This document shows positions 11,114 to 21,623 of a DNA stretch of 64,000 bases, piece by piece. Position 1 is the stretch's first letter, and every line of letters begins with the position of its first letter. Origin of the DNA: Cycas panzhihuaensis (Eukaryota; Cycadophyta); the NCBI GenBank assembly GCA_023213395.1, contig CM041465.1, positions 50,723,741 to 50,787,740 of the forward strand. Reading direction: 5' to 3'. The notes beneath the pieces are model-generated. The model ran no database searches. It worked only from the letters and a program-made list of their open reading frames with translations, and was not told the DNA's origin. Both the position numbers and the translations under genes were made by a program.

Positions 11114-12345
11114 ATTATGCCACAGTTTACTCATGTCATCAACACTAGAAACAAAGGCATACAACTTGTTTTGAACTTGAAATTTCTCAAATACCCAGAA
11201 GTTTTCCCTAAAATTTCCAGTAGTTATGACATAAAATTTCTATTTTGGATCCTTAATTAGGCATTTATCATCATACATCTCCACCTTCAAGCCTTGTTTA
11301 TAGATTTCCTAGGCTGAAAGAAGGTTCAACTACATCTTGGGTACATAGTATACCCCAATAAACTTACCTCCTGCAATGGATACTTTGTCGATACCTTCCA
11401 CTAGCAAGATGCAAGTATCTCTAAGGATAATTTCTACACCACTCTAATTTTTGTTCATTATATCAAAGTTGTGCCTCTAGTAGGAGATGTGCTTCTGTGC
11501 TCTAAAGTCAAGTACCTAATAATCTCTTTGATCTGACTCAACTGATAAGGCCTGTGCTCTAACATAATGAGTAACAACACTCTTCCTTTTATCATCTTGG
11601 TTAAGTTTGCACTTGTCATGACACTTGAATGAATAGTTCTTTTCATAGTGACCATCCTGCTTGCAGTAATTGCATTTTCCATTGAACTTCTTCTTATCTT
11701 ATGAACTTTCTCCTGACCTCTGTGTGATCTTCTCCTCCTTAGCGACCTCCTTCCTTTGAGTTTTCATGGCTAGGGCCTGACTTGAATCAGAACCTCTAAG
11801 CATTCCATGATGCTTAAGCTTGGTATCCTTTGATAGAATTAGGTTTTTAAGCCCATCAAACATTTCTGCTTCCATCACCTTATCTCTAACATAAATGGTC
11901 TAGAATGTGGCAAACACAAATGGTAGCTTTGACATGATTATAGTAAATATCAAGGCATTTTTAGTAGGAGTTGATGTTATTCTCATCTTCTACATGCGTA
12001 TTGAGCAACTCCAACATTTGTGTCAGACATGTATTCGTCTTCTTCTTCTTAAATGTATCATATAATTTTGTCCATATTTCGTCTAGTTTGTCTAGATTAT
12101 GGACCAAGACTCTCTAGTCTAGCACTAATGATAGTTTCAATAGTCCCACAGCCATCAATATCTTTTCTTTGAGATGAACATTCTCTTTATGGTCTAGTGG
12201 AATCATTTCCACCTTCGCCTTAGTAATACCCTAAAGTTGATTCACCACTAGAATGAGCTACATATTGGTCTTCCACTCATTGAAATTATTACTGTTGAAG
12301 ATAACCTTAGGCATAATATGATCCATCTCCAGAAATGGGCTTTAA
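11114..12345 (-). pseudogene. Element E gag, zinc knuckle and protease (broken)
   Basis: On the minus strand Gag starts near 12330 with MDHIMPKVIFNSNNFNEW and continues with degenerate Gag helices (DKLDEIWTKLYDTF). A zinc knuckle follows near 11680: CNYCKQDGHYEKN, with the last Cys replaced by Tyr. The protease region (about 11510-11280) is recognisable by VEGIDKVSIAGGKFIGVYYVP-like order over frameshifts. GAG-pre-integrase starts at the F junction. Many stops rule out function. Confidence 0.75.
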
Positions 12346-13460
12346 TATGAATTAAACAACATCAAAATGAATTTTTGTAGGATAAAAATATACCCCTGTA
12401 TCCTCTAGCTTAAGGGCATGCTGCATAGGGCACCAAACACCAACTATACATGCATTAAGCAAGTCACTAACTATTTTTACCTCACTAACCATCAACAAAT
12501 AATCTTAAATAACCTTGAAAGTGTCACAACCGACACTTAAGATACTTTTAAAAACATGCTCCAAGTATTGAGGAAGGCTCCAAAAGATACAAATTCACGG
12601 TCTCTAAGTCAAAATCCCAATAAATGACCTCGATCCACATTGAAAATGGCTCACAAGGGGTCCAAATGCACTATACTATGCAATATGTTGATGTAATATC
12701 AATGGTAAAGGGTCACTTTATAAGGTTATATTAAAAGGGGAATATGCTAAAAGGTATATTCCTAAGAATTATGACGTTCCAAGGAGACCCGCGACTTTTC
12801 ACTTAACACACATGGTTAAAATATAAAATAACTATATGCTAAATATAATTTAGATAGTCTAAAGTCAATACTGTAGTGAATCGCATCCTTTAATATTTAA
12901 AAATACATCTCATAATCCTCTTTATACTTTGTGGGAGTTGTGAAGCTTATTTGACCTGCACACTAACAAACAGACCAATGCAAGGGAGACAGACCTTATG
13001 CAGACTATGCATGACTAGTAAGTGGTTCGTACTGCACCTAGCCACCTCCAAAATACATGAAGCCACCTCCGAACATGCCAAGACAAGCCACATCACCTTT
13101 AAATATGCTAAATCAGTCTTACTAAGCACCCAACCAACATAGAATGGGCTCAGATTTGGTGAAAAATAGCCTAGCTAGCTTTTAGAGGAGACTAAATAGG
13201 CCTAGCTAGATTTCAAACATGCCCAAATTTATTTATAAGTATCTGACCAACCTCTATATGGCTATTTTAAGCTCTATATATGCACACAAGTCTCAAAATC
13301 CTCATAAATATACTAAAACATCATTAAGGAGGTCTTATGCTACTATGAATTCCAACCTAACACTTCCATTTAAATAGAAAATTACCAATACATGCTTTAA
13401 TTATGTCCATAGATGCTACATAGAGGTTTGATAACAAGCAGTACCCAAAAACAACCTTAT
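12346..13460 (-). other. Element E leader, first part
   Basis: Non-coding sequence between the E gag start and the point where G is inserted. Open stretches of about 60 codons on both strands near 12950-13140 overlap each other and show no domain. CTTAT at 13456-13460 is the left copy of the G target duplication. Confidence 0.5.
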
Positions 13461-13772
13461 TAAAAGAGGTTAATGTATCAAGATCATTTGTGTAGATTAA
13501 TTATGTGACCTTAGGATATATTATTAGCATTAGTCTCTTAATGAAATGTACTTTATGTGCATTTAGATGTAATTTTGGGTTTATGTCATTAGGCAGAAAA
13601 ATCCTAACCCCAATGCTCACCCTCAATAATAAAAGGTAAAATCTCAAGGAGGGAGTCATTATTCATTCTCACCTCCAAGCTTTCTCTCATATCTTGTTTC
13701 ATCTTCTTTTTCATTCTCCATTGCTATTATGTGCATGTGAGTGATTTATCTCTTAGATCCATCCTTCCTTCA
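13461..13772 (+). repeat. Element G 5' LTR
   Basis: It begins TAAAAGAGGTTAATG (the preceding AT may be a decayed TG) and ends TCCTTCCTTCA. CCCTCAATAATAAAAGG near 13621 is the probable TATA region. It matches 19935-20245 at about 94%. Confidence 0.9.
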
Positions 13773-13774
13773 TG

Positions 13775-13787
13775 TGGTATCAGAGCC
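13775..13787 (+). other. Element G primer-binding site
   Basis: TGGTATCAGAGCC lies 2 bp after the LTR end. It is a perfect match to the initiator tRNA-Met consensus site. Confidence 0.92.
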
Positions 13788-14904
13788 CAGGTTTAAGGTT
13801 TAAATCCCACACATATGCTGGACAAAGCCCCTTTCCTTGATGGGGTTCCCATGCACCCCCGAAGTAGGTGGAATTGTAACATAGGCAATACATGCTATGG
13901 CAGCCTCCTCGTCACGGGGAAGTGTTGGACTATGGCTGGTTCACTTACCGAGGAGTCCTCTTCCCAAATCACCATAGGCCTTTTGGTGTAATGGTAAGTC
14001 ATAATTCTATCATGCTTTTCTATTTGCACGCATAGCATAAAGTATCATAAAAGCAGCAAAAACAATAAACCATCACAAAAGCAATAACAACAATAAAGTA
14101 TTACAAAAGTAGTAGCAATAACAAAGTAAGCACAAAAAGTAAGCAAGTACATTAGGCAAGTTTCTATTTCAGTTTTCAGTTATTAGAAATATCTTACACT
14201 ATTCCTAAAAGGAATCTCATCCGTACGATCTATACCGCCAGTTCTTGACTTGTGCACACACTCGCCTTGGTTGAAATAGACTAAGGTTGGCCGAAGTCCA
14301 GGCCCTAAGGGAGGTGTGAGATTCATACCAAGTCTGGTCTTAACCAGAATAGTGGTGGAGGGACAGGTTAGCCATACCTATAGCCTCCAATAAGGGATAA
14401 TCTTGATAACCACTTGGGAAAACTGAAAACCTTAATGAAAGATTAAAATTAACCTAGTCCAATATCTGTCATAGCCGTGGGATATGCAGTACCATTTAAC
14501 TCTTCGGAGGAGGTATATAGCCGTTCATTGGTGAACTAGGTGAGGGCTGGGAGTACTTGGGCTCTACTGTGACTTAAATTTCATCACCAAGTGCAGGTGC
14601 GGGTATCATGGGTGAAAGCCCTAATTGTATACTAGAAGCCCTAGGCATCAAAACCTCACCTATATTTGGACATAAGTGAGAGGTTACTGGTATGAAACAT
14701 CATCACTCTTTGCCAGCTCTACATTAGGTCTCATTCTTGCATCATTACTTATATTTAGTTTTTATATAATTGTTGAAAAATAGTTAATCATTGCTTGCTT
14801 CTCATTATAACAATCATTTCTACATCCCTGCTACGCTAGGTGTACTAGCCATACGTGTCAGTGGCACATACTTCTATCATCTCTTCTACTTCTTCACCAT
14901 CACC
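13788..14904 (+). other. Element G leader, conserved with element J
   Basis: This 1.1-kb non-coding leader includes AAAAGGAATCTCATC near 14208, an AACCAGAATAGTGGTGGAGGG stretch and TTCGGAGGAGGTATATAG near 14503. Counterparts of these occur in J on the minus strand (51600-52000). Conservation between two separate insertions reflects common family ancestry. The leader may also carry packaging or translation signals. Confidence 0.65.
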
Positions 14905-15846
14905 ATGTCATCTTAATTCAAGCAAAATCTTAACTGCATATTGAAAGGCAAAGAAAATTGGGATATATAGTACATTGGAATTAAGAATACTGTAAAGTAT
15001 AAAGGCCTTTAGAGAGCCCACCTGTAACCCACACCCAGCATACCAGTAATGACTACAACAACTGCTCCTAGTGGATCTGCCCCAACAACTCCTACAGATG
15101 TTGCAGCTAAACTACAATGGGAGATAGGTGATGAAAAGATTCATACAAGAATTTTTTTGGTTATTGATCACTCCTTGCATAACTTGATAAATGAAGAGGA
15201 ACATGATACAGCCTGGAAGGTCCTAGAAGTTCTTAGAAAGAACTTTGATACAAAGTCAGATTTAGAATTTGTTCATCTTGTTTTGAAAATGAACAAATTA
15301 AAAATGTAGAAGGGACCAGCTCATAAGATAATTAATCTCCTTCAACTAATCAAACAGGCAATTGACAAAGACTTTAAGACCCAATGCATCACTTAGGGGT
15401 ATTTTTGATCCAGTCATGTTTACATGTCCCTTATTATAAAAACTTGCTTGGAAGTCTTCAATTTAGTAGAACATTGAAGACACTCAACTTCGAAGCACTT
15501 GCCGAGAAGTTCATAGAATTTGACAAGGCCTTTGATATAAACTTTGTAGCCTCTGACTCTCCTCGAGATGCAACCTTTGAGGTAGAAGAAGAAGTTTGCT
15601 ACACAAAAAATCAAGGTCCCTCTCATGACAGAGAAAATAATTGAGCAAGAGGAAGAGGAAGAAATATGGGAAATCATCCACAAGGTCAATCAAACCCTCA
15701 ATTACAACCTCAATAGTTTCAAGGCCAAGGGCTACCTCAACAAAGAGCAAGACAATCATGCTAAACCAATACTTCTTCAGGGACTAGTAATCAAACTATT
15801 ATGTGTGATCACTATAACCATAAAGGACACTTAATAAAAGATTGCA
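14905..15846 (+). pseudogene. Element G gag (broken)
   Basis: Gag starts at the ATG at 14905 with FKQNLNCILKGKENWDI, followed after stops by the AWKVLEVLRKNFDTKS and FVHLVLKMNKLKM segments. LNFEALAEKFIEFD lies farther on. The zinc knuckle near 15798-15846 reads CDHYNHKGHLIKDC, with the second Cys replaced by Tyr. The start was chosen because J has the same ATG context at 51005. Stops include TAG at 15307, which J shares. Confidence 0.82.
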
Positions 15847-17457
15847 GAATTACCACTTATAAGTTGGCCAAGTTCCAACCAAAGCATGGAGCTCATAATG
15901 TTAAAGAAACTTATGAAGAATCCTTTAGTAGTGCAGGTTTTGTACAAGCACACATTCAAATAATTGAGGGATCTTCAACATTAAATACCATTGACCAACT
16001 AAAGAGATTCTTTGAAGCTCGATGTGGATATATCACTTGTGAATTCCCTTCATCAATGCTAAGCCCTATTGGAATTGCCAATAATGTGGCTTCAATTGAT
16101 AGACAGTGGATCATGGACATAGGAGTAACTCAACATATGACATGTAATCGCAGTCTATATCAAACATTTAACTCAAACGTTTATGGAGTTATTCACATAG
16201 CTAATAAATTACAACAACCTGTTGAAGGAATTGGCAATATCTGCCTAAAACTCATAGGTTTAGAAGATTTTACATTGCTTGATGTCTTATACATATCCAA
16301 CCTCAAACAAAACCTACTCTCTTTATCTACACTTGTTTCTCATGGATTTGATCTGAGTGTAACTGCAAATGACCAGACTCTTAAGGTCATTTACCCTCCA
16401 ACTAATCAGGTAGTTTTGACTGGACATCTCTCTGGCAAACTCTTTCGATTGAATGGCTCTCCATCTTCTAAAGCCCATTATGCCCAAAGCCCTTGTGCTG
16501 ATGAAGAATTTATATTTAATTCCATCTTAACCCATCCAACGTTGTCACCAGAAGCTCTTTGGCATTCTCATATGGGCCATATTCACATTAATAGACTTAG
16601 AGATCTTTTTAACACTCTTCTAAACCTTCCAAAGTTTTCCTCTAAGCCCTTTAAATATGAAGCTTGTATCATTGCCAAATCTCATTGACAACCCTTTCCT
16701 AAAAGTCAGTGGAAATCAAGCCATCCATTATAATTAGTACACTTTGATTTGTATGGGCCAATGCCTATTCCTTCACTAAAGGGCAAGCTATATTATATCT
16801 CTTTCATTGATGATTTTACTAGAAAAGTATGGGTAGCTTTTCTACACAAGAAAGATAAAGCAATCTGTATATTCAAAGAATTGAAAGCCCTCACTGAAAA
16901 AGAGTCAAGTTATCAACTCAAATGTCTTCAAACTAATAATGGTGGAGAATATACTTCATATGAGTTTGAAAGCTACCTTCGAGACAATGGCATCAAGCAT
17001 TAAACAACAGTAGCAGGTACCCCACAACAAAATGGAGTTACCGAGCACATGAACAAGACAATCATAAACATGGCTCATGCTATGCTAATATATAAAGATG
17101 TACCTACCTATTTATGGGTTAAAGTAATCTGGACATCTGTTTATTATATTAGTGCTGTTAGCCCATCAAAGGAAGCACAATCACCTAATGAAAAGTGGTC
17201 AGGACAAGCCCCTATTGTTCACTACTTTAAAATTTTTGGCTCTATATGCTATGCCCATATTCTGGATGTAAATCGAAATAAACTATAGCCAAGAGTACTT
17301 AAAGGCATCTTTGTTGGATACCCTATGGATAAGAAAGGGTATAAGGTCTTCATACCTTCACAATAAAAAATCATCGTTACCAAAGATGTCATTTTTGTAG
17401 AGACAGAGGATCAGTTACTTAAATTAGACTCCATAGTACCCTCATGCCGCTACAATA
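15847..17457 (+). pseudogene. Element G protease and integrase (broken)
   Basis: The protease segment near 16107 reads WIMDIGVTQHMT; the usual D-S-G is D-I-G. GAG-pre-integrase has ALWHSHMGHIHINRL. The integrase core has FDLYGPM (first Asp), FIDDFTRKVWVAF, then TNNGGEYTSYEF where the second catalytic Asp is Asn, and GVTEHMNKT keeping the Glu. ICYAHILDVNRNKL and KGIFVGYPMDKKGYKV mark the C-terminal part. The region is open at 15801-16688, 16749-17003 and 17049-17288. Confidence 0.88.
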
Positions 17458-17492
17458 ATGTTATCAAGTATGATGTTTAGATTCCAAAATTT

Positions 17493-17503
17493 GGGGGGGG
17501 GGG
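17493..17503 (+). other. Internal G tract in element G pol
   Basis: Eleven consecutive G follow AAAATTT between the integrase and RT regions. Element J has AAAATTTAGGGGGGG at the same place (48423-48437 on the minus strand). It resembles a polypurine tract and could be an internal (central) plus-strand priming site, but no functional evidence is visible. Confidence 0.45.
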
Positions 17504-18915
17504 ATAAACATAAATTACTCCAAATGTTGGAAGCTGAAAAAAGAGCCTTGGAGGATACAAGTTGTGATTCTAAACTAAGGAGTGCATATCCAACACCATC
17601 TTTTGAAGATAATAGAGTTGACAAAGGCAAAGCCATTATAGAAGAACCATCCTCTCCACCTTCAGTTGATAAAGATAAGATAATGGTAGAAGGACCATCT
17701 TCTTTAGGCACATCAACATCCTCCTCACAAAATAATCATTTTAATGAACATGGTAAGAACCAAGAAATTGGACAAATGAGGACATCATTTCTAACTCGAG
17801 GATCTTGAGAAGCCCGCCAGCTTAATAAGGACATACGACCAGATGAGGTGGGAAAAACTAGCACTCAAAGTGACCATAGAGCAAGGATGCGGGAATCATT
17901 ATATACTGAGCTTGAACCAACAGAATTATACCTTACTCTTAATGAAGAGCCCTTAACGTACCAAGAATCTGTAAAGCATACAGCTTGGAGAAACGCCATG
18001 AATGAAGAGTACCAATCTCTTATCAAGAATGGTACATGAGAGCTTGTTGATCTACCACTTGGCAGAAAGGTAGTTCAAAATAAATGGGTGTTCAAAAACA
18101 AATATAGATCAGATGGCACCCTTAAAAAATACAAGGCGAGGTTGGTAGCTAAAGGATTTACACAAAGGGAAGGCATCGACTACACTAAAATCTTTGCACC
18201 TACAACCAAGTGGCCTACAATTAGAACTCTTGTGGCCTTGGCTACTCAACAGGGTTGAAAAATCCACCGACTTGATATTAAAACCGTGTTTCTCAATGGA
18301 GATATTGAAGAAGAAATTTACATGGCTTAGCCAGAAGGATATGAGATCGAAGGTCAAGAGCATAAGGTTTGCAGGCTCAGAAAGTTCTTGTATGGCCTTA
18401 AACAAGCCCCTCGCGCTTGGTTTGCCAAGTTGTCTGAAAGGATGAGGCAACTTGGATACGAGGTTTGTGACTATCAAGATATTGATGTAACGTTATTCTT
18501 CAAGCACTATAAGGATAAAGTCACTTATCTCATAATCTTTGTAGATGACACACTAGTAATAGGTAATAGTGAATAGGTAATAAGCCAATTGAAAAAGGAC
18601 CTTGGCAAAACATTTGAATTTTCTGACTTTGGTTTGATGAAATATTACTTGGGAATTGATGTAACACAAAAGAATGGAAAATTTTTCCTCTCCTAAGAAA
18701 AATACATCAATGATCTTCTAACAAAGTTTTAGTTAGAAGATGCTCAACCAGTGATGTTACCTATGGATCCTAATACCAAACTCTCAGCTGATGGTGACAT
18801 TAGGGAGGCAGATACAATACTCTACAGGGAACTTGTAGGTAGTCTCATCTACACTACCAATACAAGGCCAAATATTATACACTCTATTGACATTCTTGCT
18901 CGTTACATGACAAAT
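17504..18915 (+). pseudogene. Element G reverse transcriptase (broken)
   Basis: A linker rich in Ser and Glu (17504-17960) is followed by RT motifs: AWRNAMNEEYQSLIKNG, a TGA at 18037 in place of Trp, KWVFKNKYRSDG, ARLVAKGFTQREGIDY, LYGLKQAPRAWFAKL and the catalytic FVDDTLVIG near 18538. The usual YVDDLLI is changed only around the two intact Asp. FGLMKYYLGIDV follows. Stops at 18037, 18256 and 18328 have exact counterparts in J. Confidence 0.9.
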
Positions 18916-19490
18916 CTTAAGTAGAATCATTGGCAAGGAGTAATGCGAGTATTGAGATACCTTAAGATGACCAGCAAATATGGTCTGTTGTATGAACCTA
19001 ATTCAGACTTCAAGCTTTCTACATACACATACTTAGATTTTAAAGGAGATAAAGATACAGGAAGATCTTCATCTGGGTATGTAACATTTCTTGGAACAAC
19101 ATAAATATCATAGAGATCGAGACGATAGAAGATAGTTGCAGATTCAACTGCTGAAGCTAAATACATTACTACTTCTGAGACCAGTAAAGAGGTGATATGG
19201 TTGAGAAAATTATTGGAAACATTGAATATCACCCAAACAAGTCCTATGAGTCTTCATGTAGATAATCAATTAGCAATTTGCATGGCGAAAAATCCTATAT
19301 TTCACGATTGTACCAAACATATAAGTATGAAAGTCCATAGGATTAGGGAACTTGTTCATGACGGCATAATTCAATTAGATTACTGCCCCACAGTAGATCA
19401 AGTGGCCGATATCTTTACCAAACCATTGCAAAGGGTGAAGTTTGAACAGTTTCAAAGGCAACTTGGCCTTAGGGCCTCTATCTTCGATTG
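18916..19490 (+). pseudogene. Element G RNase H (broken)
   Basis: Copia RNase H with SSSGYVTFLG near 19068, ADSTAEAKYITTSE (catalytic Glu region), LHVDNQLAICMAKNP with the catalytic Asp, and the C-terminal VADIFTKPLQRVKFEQF. The last part is open at 19192-19491 and ends at a TGA after ASIFD. Trp and Gln stops near 19101-19128 break the first half. The catalytic residues are otherwise mostly in place. Confidence 0.88.
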
Positions 19491-19932
19491 ATCAAAGAAG
19501 ATGGCAATAGGATCATCATACTCTATTCTCTTCGTAAAAACCCCTCATGGGCACAGAAGAATAAGAGTTCTCTACTCTATCCTCTTTGTAAAAACCCCAT
19601 GTAGGCACAGAAGGATAAGGATTGTACTTATTTTGGAAAATTAGAACCTGTGAAAACCCAAAAGGGCATAGGGGATGACCAAATAGTATATGGAGACTTA
19701 GCAGATTAAGTTGCACATTTAAGTTGCTTGTTATCAGGCTATATAAAAGAGCCACCTTAGCTATTTTGATTTATAAAAGGGGCTATAGATCTTAGAAAGT
19801 TCGTGGCTTTTTATTCTCCATGGGGGTTTTCCCACAAAAGTGTCATTTAGAATTTCAATATAATAATGATGCTCAAATGAAGACCTCATAGAATAGATTT
19901 TTTGAAAATGACCTTCCACCATTAAGGGGGGG
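19491..19932 (+). other. Element G 3' module with minisatellite and LTR-like block
   Basis: Between the RNase H stop and the polypurine tract lie two copies of a 50-odd-bp repeat (TACTCTAT, CTCTT, GTAAAAACCCC, GGCACAGAAG; 19521 and 19576). Then comes an LTR-like block with CTATATAAAAGAGCC (19740), TTTATAAAAGG and ATGGGGGTTTTCCCACAAAA near 19820. J carries the same module. It looks like an LTR remnant or second promoter embedded in the family's 3' untranslated region. Confidence 0.6.
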
Positions 19933-19934
19933 AT
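19921..19934 (+). other. Element G polypurine tract
   Basis: ATTAAGGGGGGGAT lies directly before the 3' LTR. Confidence 0.85.
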
Positions 19935-20245
19935 TAAAAGAGGTTAATGTATCAAGGTCATTTGTGTAGATTAATTATGTGACCTTAGAATATATTATTA
20001 GCATTAGTCTCTTAATGAAATATATTTTATGTGTATTTAGATGTAATTTCGGGTTCATGTCATTAGACGGGAAAATCCTAACCCTAATGCTCACCCTCAA
20101 TAATAAAAGGTGAAATCTCAAGGAGGGAGTCATTATTCATTCTCACCTCTAAGCTTGCTCTCATATCTGTTTCATCTTGTTTTTCATTCTCCATTGCCAT
20201 TGTGTGCATGTGAGTGATTTATCTCCTAGATCCATCCTTCCTTCA
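19935..20245 (+). repeat. Element G 3' LTR
   Basis: Matches 13461-13772 from TAAAAGAGG to CTTCCTTCA, and is followed by CTTAT, the right copy of the target duplication. Confidence 0.92.
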
Positions 20246-20642
20246 CTTATTTTATCGACTTTCATGATATTTTGATGAGAAGTATAATGGACTTACATGT
20301 ACATAAGCTTGACTATCCTCATAGTTGTTAAATCACCATTAGTATGTACTTAACTAGCTTGAATTATCACAATAGATCATCAACCAGTTTTAGTTGGCCC
20401 CTAACGAGCCAACTCCAACCATAACTATGGCCTTCATGTGTGAATATTGACTCCAATAAACCCTTATGCTCCATTAAATAGTGATTTTTATTACTTTAAC
20501 TACTACTGATTTACTGTGCTTGCTTTCATATTGTTAGAGATGATGGACCCTCAGGATATGTCTTGGGTTTGACGACTTCACCTAGCAACTGATGATCTCA
20601 CCACGCTACTCAATGTCAAGCTTCAGCTGTGTAGGACCCTAT
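20246..20642 (-). other. Element E leader, second part
   Basis: Non-coding sequence between the G insertion and the E primer-binding site. It belongs to the E leader because it lies between the exact G duplication and the E primer-binding site and LTR. No coding content seen. Confidence 0.6.
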
Positions 20643-20655
20643 GGCTCTGATACCA
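20643..20655 (-). other. Element E primer-binding site
   Basis: On the minus strand TGGTATCAGAGCC, a perfect initiator tRNA-Met site next to the E 5' LTR. Confidence 0.9.
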
Positions 20656-21026
20656 TATTTAGGAACATGAAATCATACACAAATGTTGTCATCCATAAAA
20701 TATTTAACCATAAATAATAAGTAAATAGATATACATATACAAAATGGATGTATAGTACATAGGATTTACGTGGGAAAATCCTTTTGAAATAAAAATCTAC
20801 CACAAAAGGATCCTTAATAGATCACTTGATTATTTCACAATTGCTTTGATACAATGTTTCATCGAATACACAAGGGCTCAAGGTATTTATATTCTTCCAA
20901 GAGGTGTCACTTAATTAGCGTTGTAACCCTCTAAATAAGTCACACCTTTTGGCTTCGTACCTTTTTGCTTAATTAAACCACATTAAAATTAACTAAGTGG
21001 TTTAATAATTAATTGCTACATTAACA
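20656..21026 (-). repeat. Element E 5' LTR
   Basis: On the minus strand it starts TGTTAATGTAGCAATTAATT at 21026 and runs to CCTAAATA before the primer-binding site. ATATAAATACCTTGAGCCC (near 20885) is a clear TATA box with downstream start region. GGATTTTCCCACGTAAATCC lies in the R/U5 part. No partner LTR is left in the window because the 3' end of E is deleted. Confidence 0.82.
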
Positions 21027-21284
21027 AGATTAAACATATGTCCTTTGGCTTTATCATCATCCTTGAAGTGATTATTAACCTATATTATTATCCTTGCGAT
21101 GTAGCCTTTTTCAATAAAGTATGGTTTAAGATATATGTCTTCTTGATCTTCTATCTTATAGGAGTCAATTAGGTCAAAGATACACACAATCTCATCAAAT
21201 GTAATAATGTGATCATTAATTTTATGAGTCTTTAATAGTACATACAACATTAGCCAATTTAACAATGTTCACTTGCTTTAATAC
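21027..21284 (-). pseudogene. Element D 3' coding remnant
   Basis: On the minus strand this follows the Gag-like ORF and matches C at 28842-29095. The shared FDLIDS, YFIEK and ITRIII segments are open at 21080-21265. It breaks off at 21027 at the E LTR, leaving the final part at 6500-6553. I do not recognise the central part; it is probably a fused leftover of pol. Confidence 0.6.
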
Positions 21285-21623
21285 TTATCCCACATGAAAA
21301 GCATCATCAATATAATTAGTTTTCTTTAGTTCTAAAGTGTCTCCCCTATAAATTGATTCTAAGGTATCCCATACAGTTTTAGAAGTAGTCATTTTAATAA
21401 CACTAGTGAATATAGTGCTATCTATTGCACAAAAAATTAAGACTAAAGCCTCATTTTCTTTTCTTATATTTTCTTTAAAATTTAGTCCATCTTCTAAGTA
21501 ACCATCTTTTATAAACTTCCAAAGATCATTTGCAATAAAATATGACTTCATTACTTTACTTGAAATTAAAAAAATAATTATATCAAATATGGGAAAACTT
21601 ATATTACCAATGTTCATTAGCAT
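21285..21623 (-). CDS. Element D Gag-like ORF (112 aa)
   Basis: Short open frame from the ATG at 21623. FPIFDIIIF matches the Gag start, followed by MKSYFIANDLWKFIKDGY, then the conserved ALVLIFCAIDSTIF and TTSKTVWDTLESIYRGD of copia Gag (UBN2). After GDTLELK it jumps to KTNYIDDAFHVG. That corresponds to the protease-flanking KTRYIDDVLHV of element A, so zinc knuckle and protease active site are deleted. C shares the same junction. It cannot encode enzymes; any role would be structural or none. Confidence 0.7.
   Translation of the reverse strand: MLMNIGNISFPIFDIIIFLISSKVMKSYFIANDLWKFIKDGYLEDGLNFKENIRKENEALVLIFCAIDSTIFTSVIKMTTSKTVWDTLESIYRGDTLELKKTNYIDDAFHVG

Larger units (their letters stand above)
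13461..20245 (+). mobile_element. Element G: full-length Ty1/copia element
   Basis: A 6785-bp element with 312- and 311-bp LTRs, primer-binding site, long leader, gag, protease, integrase, RT and RNase H in copia order, a 3' non-coding module and a polypurine tract. An exact CTTAT duplication flanks it (13456-13460 and 20246-20250). The LTRs differ at about 19 sites (6%), mostly transitions, so it is the youngest insertion here. The coding region carries many in-frame stops at Gln and Trp codons. Element J at 45730-52150 belongs to the same family. Confidence 0.92.
6554..21026 (-). mobile_element. Element E: Ty1/copia element split by F and G, 3' end deleted
   Basis: On the minus strand, its 371-bp 5' LTR (20656-21026) and primer-binding site (20643-20655) are followed by a leader, gag, zinc knuckle, protease and the first half of integrase. 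It starts exactly where the D sequence TTTAATCT stops, so it is inserted in D. The rest of integrase, the reverse transcriptase, RNase H and the 3' LTR are missing, with D sequence resuming at 6553. Its Gag differs from that of A and H, so it represents another copia lineage. Confidence 0.75.

Noticed and set aside
13981-14010. tRNA-like A box (TGGTGTAATGGTAAG) in the G leader
   Set aside because: No matching B box at the right distance and no cloverleaf; J does not show a preserved tRNA here.
18109-19232. Minus-strand open frames over G RT and RNase H
   Set aside because: Antisense shadows of recognisable pol domains on the plus strand.
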